From Lachnospiraceae bacterium (GTDB lineage: Bacteria; Bacillota; Clostridia; Lachnospirales; Lachnospiraceae), in contig JAILID010000019.1 in NCBI GenBank assembly GCA_024695465.1, forward strand, positions 1 to 64,000: DNA of 64,000 bases. The letters run 5' to 3'. The position numbers were made by a program, and so were the translations under genes. Below are positions 61,319 to 64,000 of this stretch, one piece after another. The notes beneath the pieces are model-generated. The model worked only from the letters and a program-made list of their open reading frames with translations. It had not been told where the DNA came from and made no database searches. The stretch's first letter is position 1. Every line of letters begins with the position of its first letter.

Positions 61319-61365
61319 ATTTACCCTCCTTGATTTGTAAATAGATATATTATTAACTGCTTCTT

Positions 61366-61394
61366 ATTGTATTCGTTTTATGAAAATCTGTCAA
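61366..61394 (-). promoter_or_regulatory. Promoter of the sugar transport operon
   Basis: On the minus strand TTGACA (61394-61389), a 17-base spacer and TACAAT (61371-61366), about 50 bases before the binding-protein start. Confidence 0.75.
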
Positions 61395-61465
61395 TAAATA
61401 TTTTAGAATTTTTTAAACTAATTTAGCTTTTCGTCAATATCAATAAAAAAATAAACTATTTTTTG

Positions 61466-61495
61466 TTGACTTATCCATATGGATTTATTTATAAT
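61466..61495 (+). promoter_or_regulatory. Promoter of the ArsR-type regulator with central palindrome
   Basis: TTGACT (61466-61471), an 18-base spacer and TATAAT (61490-61495). The spacer holds the perfect 12-bp palindrome ATCCATATGGAT (61473-61484), a candidate operator for the regulator itself. Confidence 0.65.
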
Positions 61496-61547
61496 GCTGA
61501 TATGATATAGTAGAAATCTTACCAGAGAAATGCACGGAGGTGGTTCC

Positions 61548-62456
61548 TTGCTTTACATCACATCGCCAAACGAAGGGCTGGAACTTTTCAAGGTCCTGGG
61601 ATCGGATATCCGAATCGAAATCATCAAGCTTCTTCTCAAGAACAAGCGGATGAGTATGAATGAGATCGCGACAAAGCTGAAAATTACGAACGGGGCGCTG
61701 ACCAGCCACATCCGCAAGCTGGAATCCGTCGGCCTCATCTCCATCTCTTCCGAAACGGGCGGACACGGGAACCTGAAGCTCTGCTCCCTCCGTATGGATA
61801 AAATCCTTGTCGATTTCACCGCGCCCGATGTCATGCAAAACGTCTACAACACCGACGTCAAAATCGGACACTATTCGAATTACAAGGTTTATCCCACCTG
61901 CGGCATTTCCACAAATAAATCCCTGATAGGGGAAGTCGACGATACCCGCTATTTCGCGCACCCCGACCGATTCAATGCGGAAATCCTCTGGTTCACCAAA
62001 GGCTTCATCGAATACGAGCTTCCCAACTTCATCCCCTTCGGAACCCGGATCACCCAGCTCACGATCTCCGAGGAGATCTCCTCGGAAGCCCCCGGCGTCA
62101 ACAATGTCTGGCCCTCCGATATCACTTTCTCCGTCAACGATACGGAGATCGGCATGTGGACTTCCCCCGGCGATTTCGGAGACGTCCCCGGGATCTTTAC
62201 CCCGGACTGGTGGTTCCCCAACTGGAATCAGTACGGGCTCCTGAAGCTGATCGTCATCAACCAAAACGGAACCCACATCGACGGGCTCAAAGTATCTGAC
62301 GTCACGATCCAAAGCCTGAACCTTGATTACCAGAGCAAGATCCGCTTTCGGATGGAAGTCAAGAAAGACGCCGTACACGTCGGCGGCCTGACCATCTTCG
62401 GAAGCTCCTTCGGGAACTACGCCCAGGATATCAAGGTCAGCATCCAATACGAATAA
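61548..62456 (+). CDS. ArsR-type regulator with large C-terminal sensor domain
   Basis: The 302-residue protein begins with a winged HTH of the ArsR type (residues 10-90: LFKVLGSDIRIEIIKLLL, MNEIATKLKITNGALTSHIRKLESVGLI). About 210 residues of beta-rich, aromatic-rich sequence follow (WPSDITFSVNDTEIGMW, FTPDWWFPNWNQYGLL) that I do not recognise as a classic sugar sensor. It diverges from the transport operon and probably controls it. GGAGGTGG lies inside the 61530 ATG reading, so the TTG at 61548 is the likely start. Confidence 0.85.
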   Translation: MLYITSPNEGLELFKVLGSDIRIEIIKLLLKNKRMSMNEIATKLKITNGALTSHIRKLESVGLISISSETGGHGNLKLCSLRMDKILVDFTAPDVMQNVYNTDVKIGHYSNYKVYPTCGISTNKSLIGEVDDTRYFAHPDRFNAEILWFTKGFIEYELPNFIPFGTRITQLTISEEISSEAPGVNNVWPSDITFSVNDTEIGMWTSPGDFGDVPGIFTPDWWFPNWNQYGLLKLIVINQNGTHIDGLKVSDVTIQSLNLDYQSKIRFRMEVKKDAVHVGGLTIFGSSFGNYAQDIKVSIQYE

Positions 62457-62457
62457 G

Positions 62458-62500
62458 AAAACCCGCGTCCGCAGCGATATTCGCCGCGGACGCGGGTTTT
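62458..62500. terminator. Bidirectional terminator, regulator and DUF6171 genes
   Basis: AAACCCGCGTCCGC and GCGGACGCGGGTTT form a 14-bp stem with T-rich 3' side. Confidence 0.85.
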
Positions 62501-62779
62501 TTACCATTTTTTCTTCGGGCAGCGGCTTCTTTCGGCCGAAGCCCGGATCAGCACGTAACAGCCGCAGGCCAGACAGGTTCCCCCGACCTGCTTCGGACAG
62601 CTCCCGCAGACCGAAAGCCGCCTGCGGATCGTCTCCTCATCCGCCCGGTCCTTTTCATCGAGAAGCCGATAGAGCCGGTCCGCGTATTCCGTCACATCCT
62701 CCGGCATCTCCGCCATAATATCGCAAAGCCGGCAGAAACGCGCGCCCTCCGAAGCGGAAGCGGCCGGAATCTCCCTCAT
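62501..62779 (-). CDS. Small cysteine-rich protein (DUF6171-like)
   Basis: A 92-residue protein with seven cysteines: CRLC near the start, CGSCP, and CLACGCYV, with a final Cys in RCPKKKW. The spacing suggests metal binding. A helical segment with many Asp, Glu and Arg separates the two Cys groups. It resembles DUF6171 proteins of Clostridia, of unknown function. It starts 3 bases after the GH51 stop and is co-transcribed. Confidence 0.7.
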   Translation of the reverse strand: MREIPAASASEGARFCRLCDIMAEMPEDVTEYADRLYRLLDEKDRADEETIRRRLSVCGSCPKQVGGTCLACGCYVLIRASAERSRCPKKKW

Positions 62780-62782
62780 GTC

Positions 62783-64000
62783 TTATTTCCCCTGTCTTTT
62801 AAGACGGATCAGCGTCACGCTTGCCGGCGCAAGGACAGCCGAAAGGCCCTTTTCCTTCATCTCATAAGCGACGAATGCCTGCTCCGTAACCTCTTCCGGA
62901 GCGTCAAAACGATTGTGCGCGTGGATCTCACCCGCAACAACCGACGCCTTCTCCACCTGCCAGGAGCCTTCCGCCAATTCAATATCGATGTCCTGGGACT
63001 CATCCACGGAAAGGTTGCCGAGCGTGATCGTGATAAGGCCGTCCTTATCTTCGGAAACAGACTCCGTAACCTTCGGCAGCGTCCATTTGCCGGAGCCGAC
63101 CACATCGGGATCATAAATCCAGGACGAAAGAAGTTCGCTGTCCTGGTGATACTTATACTGATTGAATACGTGGTAGGTAGGCGTCTTGATCATCTGCGCG
63201 CCCTCGGTCAGGATAACGGCCTGGAGCACGTTGACGACCTGGGCCAGATTCGCCATCTTCACGCGGTCGGAATGCTTGTTGAAGACGTTGAGGGTAATTC
63301 CGGCAATCAGGGCGTCCCTGATGGTATTCTGCTGATAGAGAAAACCGGGGTTGGTGCCCGGCTCGCAGCTGTACCAGCTTCCCCACTCATCCACGATCAT
63401 CCCGATCTTCTGATCCGGATCGAACGCGTCCATGATGATGCTGTGCTTCGAGACCAGCTCGTTTATACGCCAGGCCTTGCCCAGGGTCTTATACCAGACC
63501 TCCTCATCGAAATCCGTCGAGCTGCCCTTGATCTTCCAGCCTTCCGGATGTACATAATAGTGAAGGGAAAGCCCGTCCATAAAGCCGTGGCAGTCCTCAT
63601 CCTTCGCATGGTCGAAAGCCGTATCCAGGACGCCCCTCGTCCACAGGTAATCGTCGACATTGGCGCCGCAGCAGATCTTGCGGATCGGATGATCCGAATC
63701 GTAATTCCTCACATAGGTCTGGTAGCGCCTGTAGAGGTCGCCATAATAGGAAGGGCGCATATTGCCGCCGCAGCCCCAGTTTTCATTTCCCACGCCGAAA
63801 TAATCGACCCTCCAGGGTTCCTCATGGCCGTTTTTCTTTCTCTCCTCGGCCATGGGGGAGACGCCGTCAAAAGTCATGTACTCCACCCATTCGGACATCT
63901 CCTGGACCGTACCGCTGCCGACATTGCCGTTTATATAAGTCTTGCAGCCCAGCTGGCGGCAGAGTTCAAAATATTCATGCGTACCGAAGCTGTTGTCCTC
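62783..64000 (-). CDS. GH51 alpha-L-arabinofuranosidase, N-terminus cut by window edge
   Basis: The frame is open to base 64000, beyond the internal Met at 63898. The product matches the GH51 barrel and C-terminal beta domain: GTHEYFELCRQLG, NVGSGTVQEMSEWVEY, the acid/base Glu in GVGNENWGCGG and the nucleophile Glu in IVDEWGSWY. It removes alpha-L-arabinofuranosyl units from arabinan or arabinoxylan oligosaccharides inside the cell. The missing 5' end lies to the right of the window. Confidence 0.94.
   Translation of the reverse strand, partial: EDNSFGTHEYFELCRQLGCKTYINGNVGSGTVQEMSEWVEYMTFDGVSPMAEERKKNGHEEPWRVDYFGVGNENWGCGGNMRPSYYGDLYRRYQTYVRNYDSDHPIRKICCGANVDDYLWTRGVLDTAFDHAKDEDCHGFMDGLSLHYYVHPEGWKIKGSSTDFDEEVWYKTLGKAWRINELVSKHSIIMDAFDPDQKIGMIVDEWGSWYSCEPGTNPGFLYQQNTIRDALIAGITLNVFNKHSDRVKMANLAQVVNVLQAVILTEGAQMIKTPTYHVFNQYKYHQDSELLSSWIYDPDVVGSGKWTLPKVTESVSEDKDGLITITLGNLSVDESQDIDIELAEGSWQVEKASVVAGEIHAHNRFDAPEEVTEQAFVAYEMKEKGLSAVLAPASVTLIRLKRQGK

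Overview
The window looks like a chromosomal segment of a Clostridia, most likely Lachnospiraceae, bacterium. The support is gene order and gene content: a Bacillus/Clostridia-type ireB-ruvX-DUF1292-mltG-trmR-trhP cluster, an epsC-cysS-mrnC-rlmB-sigH cluster, HPr kinase with two HPr-like proteins, an orphan DUF1846 gene, YtrA-type GntR/ABC genes and a GH127/GH51 arabinose locus. Most genes have GC-rich third positions and many read on the minus strand. I cannot name a species.

Layout. 1-3437 is the integrase end of an AT-richer integrated element: a truncated lipoprotein gene, an XRE repressor diverging from two excisionase-like genes, and a tyrosine integrase split by a frameshift in an A7 tract. 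It abuts tRNA-Pro(CGG), followed by tRNA-Gly(GCC). Two 143-bp tandem units carrying the 3' end of tRNA-Pro lie between integrase and tRNA. 3.9-6.8 kb holds ispD, rnz, rimI-like and yigZ genes. 6.8-9.6 kb is a PBP1A gene diverging from yigZ over a very compact promoter. 9.6-15.7 kb holds a ROK glucokinase, hprK, uvrC and ftsH. 15.9-19.4 kb holds DUF1846, HPr, a Wzy-like membrane protein and a NUMOD1-like fragment. 19.6-23.6 kb is the sigH-rlmB-mrnC-cysS-epsC cluster. 23.9-27.5 kb holds a TM2 protein, a start-damaged zinc-ribbon gene, ispF, an ACT-domain protein and paaK.

27.5-32.8 kb looks like one operon in which nucleoside salvage genes (udp, deoD, cdd) are followed by a full-length GH2 beta-galactosidase homologue whose active-site residues are nearly all replaced. 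33-36.3 kb holds nth, a ketopantoate-reductase homologue and a uracil/xanthine permease. 36.3-43.5 kb is RNA modification and decay: trhP, trmR, a shortened mltG-like gene, ylbF, RNase J, DUF1292, ruvX, ireB and mtaB. 43.6 kb encodes a second HPr-like protein without the PTS histidine. 44-49.4 kb is a MacB-type exporter with two different adaptors. 49.5-53.2 kb is a YtrA-regulated ABC transporter. 53.3-55.3 kb holds a phosphatase and an oxidoreductase.

55.3-64 kb is an arabinose-oligosaccharide locus: GH127, a YesL-like protein, two ABC permeases, a binding protein, a divergent ArsR-type regulator with a large unrecognised sensor domain, a small Cys-rich protein, and the start-truncated GH51 arabinofuranosidase.

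The strongest candidates for new biology are the apparently dead GH2 protein in a nucleoside operon, the division of HPr function between two proteins, the divergent leaderless promoter pair that shares one palindromic -35 box, and the tandem tRNA-Pro units with a covarying palindrome.
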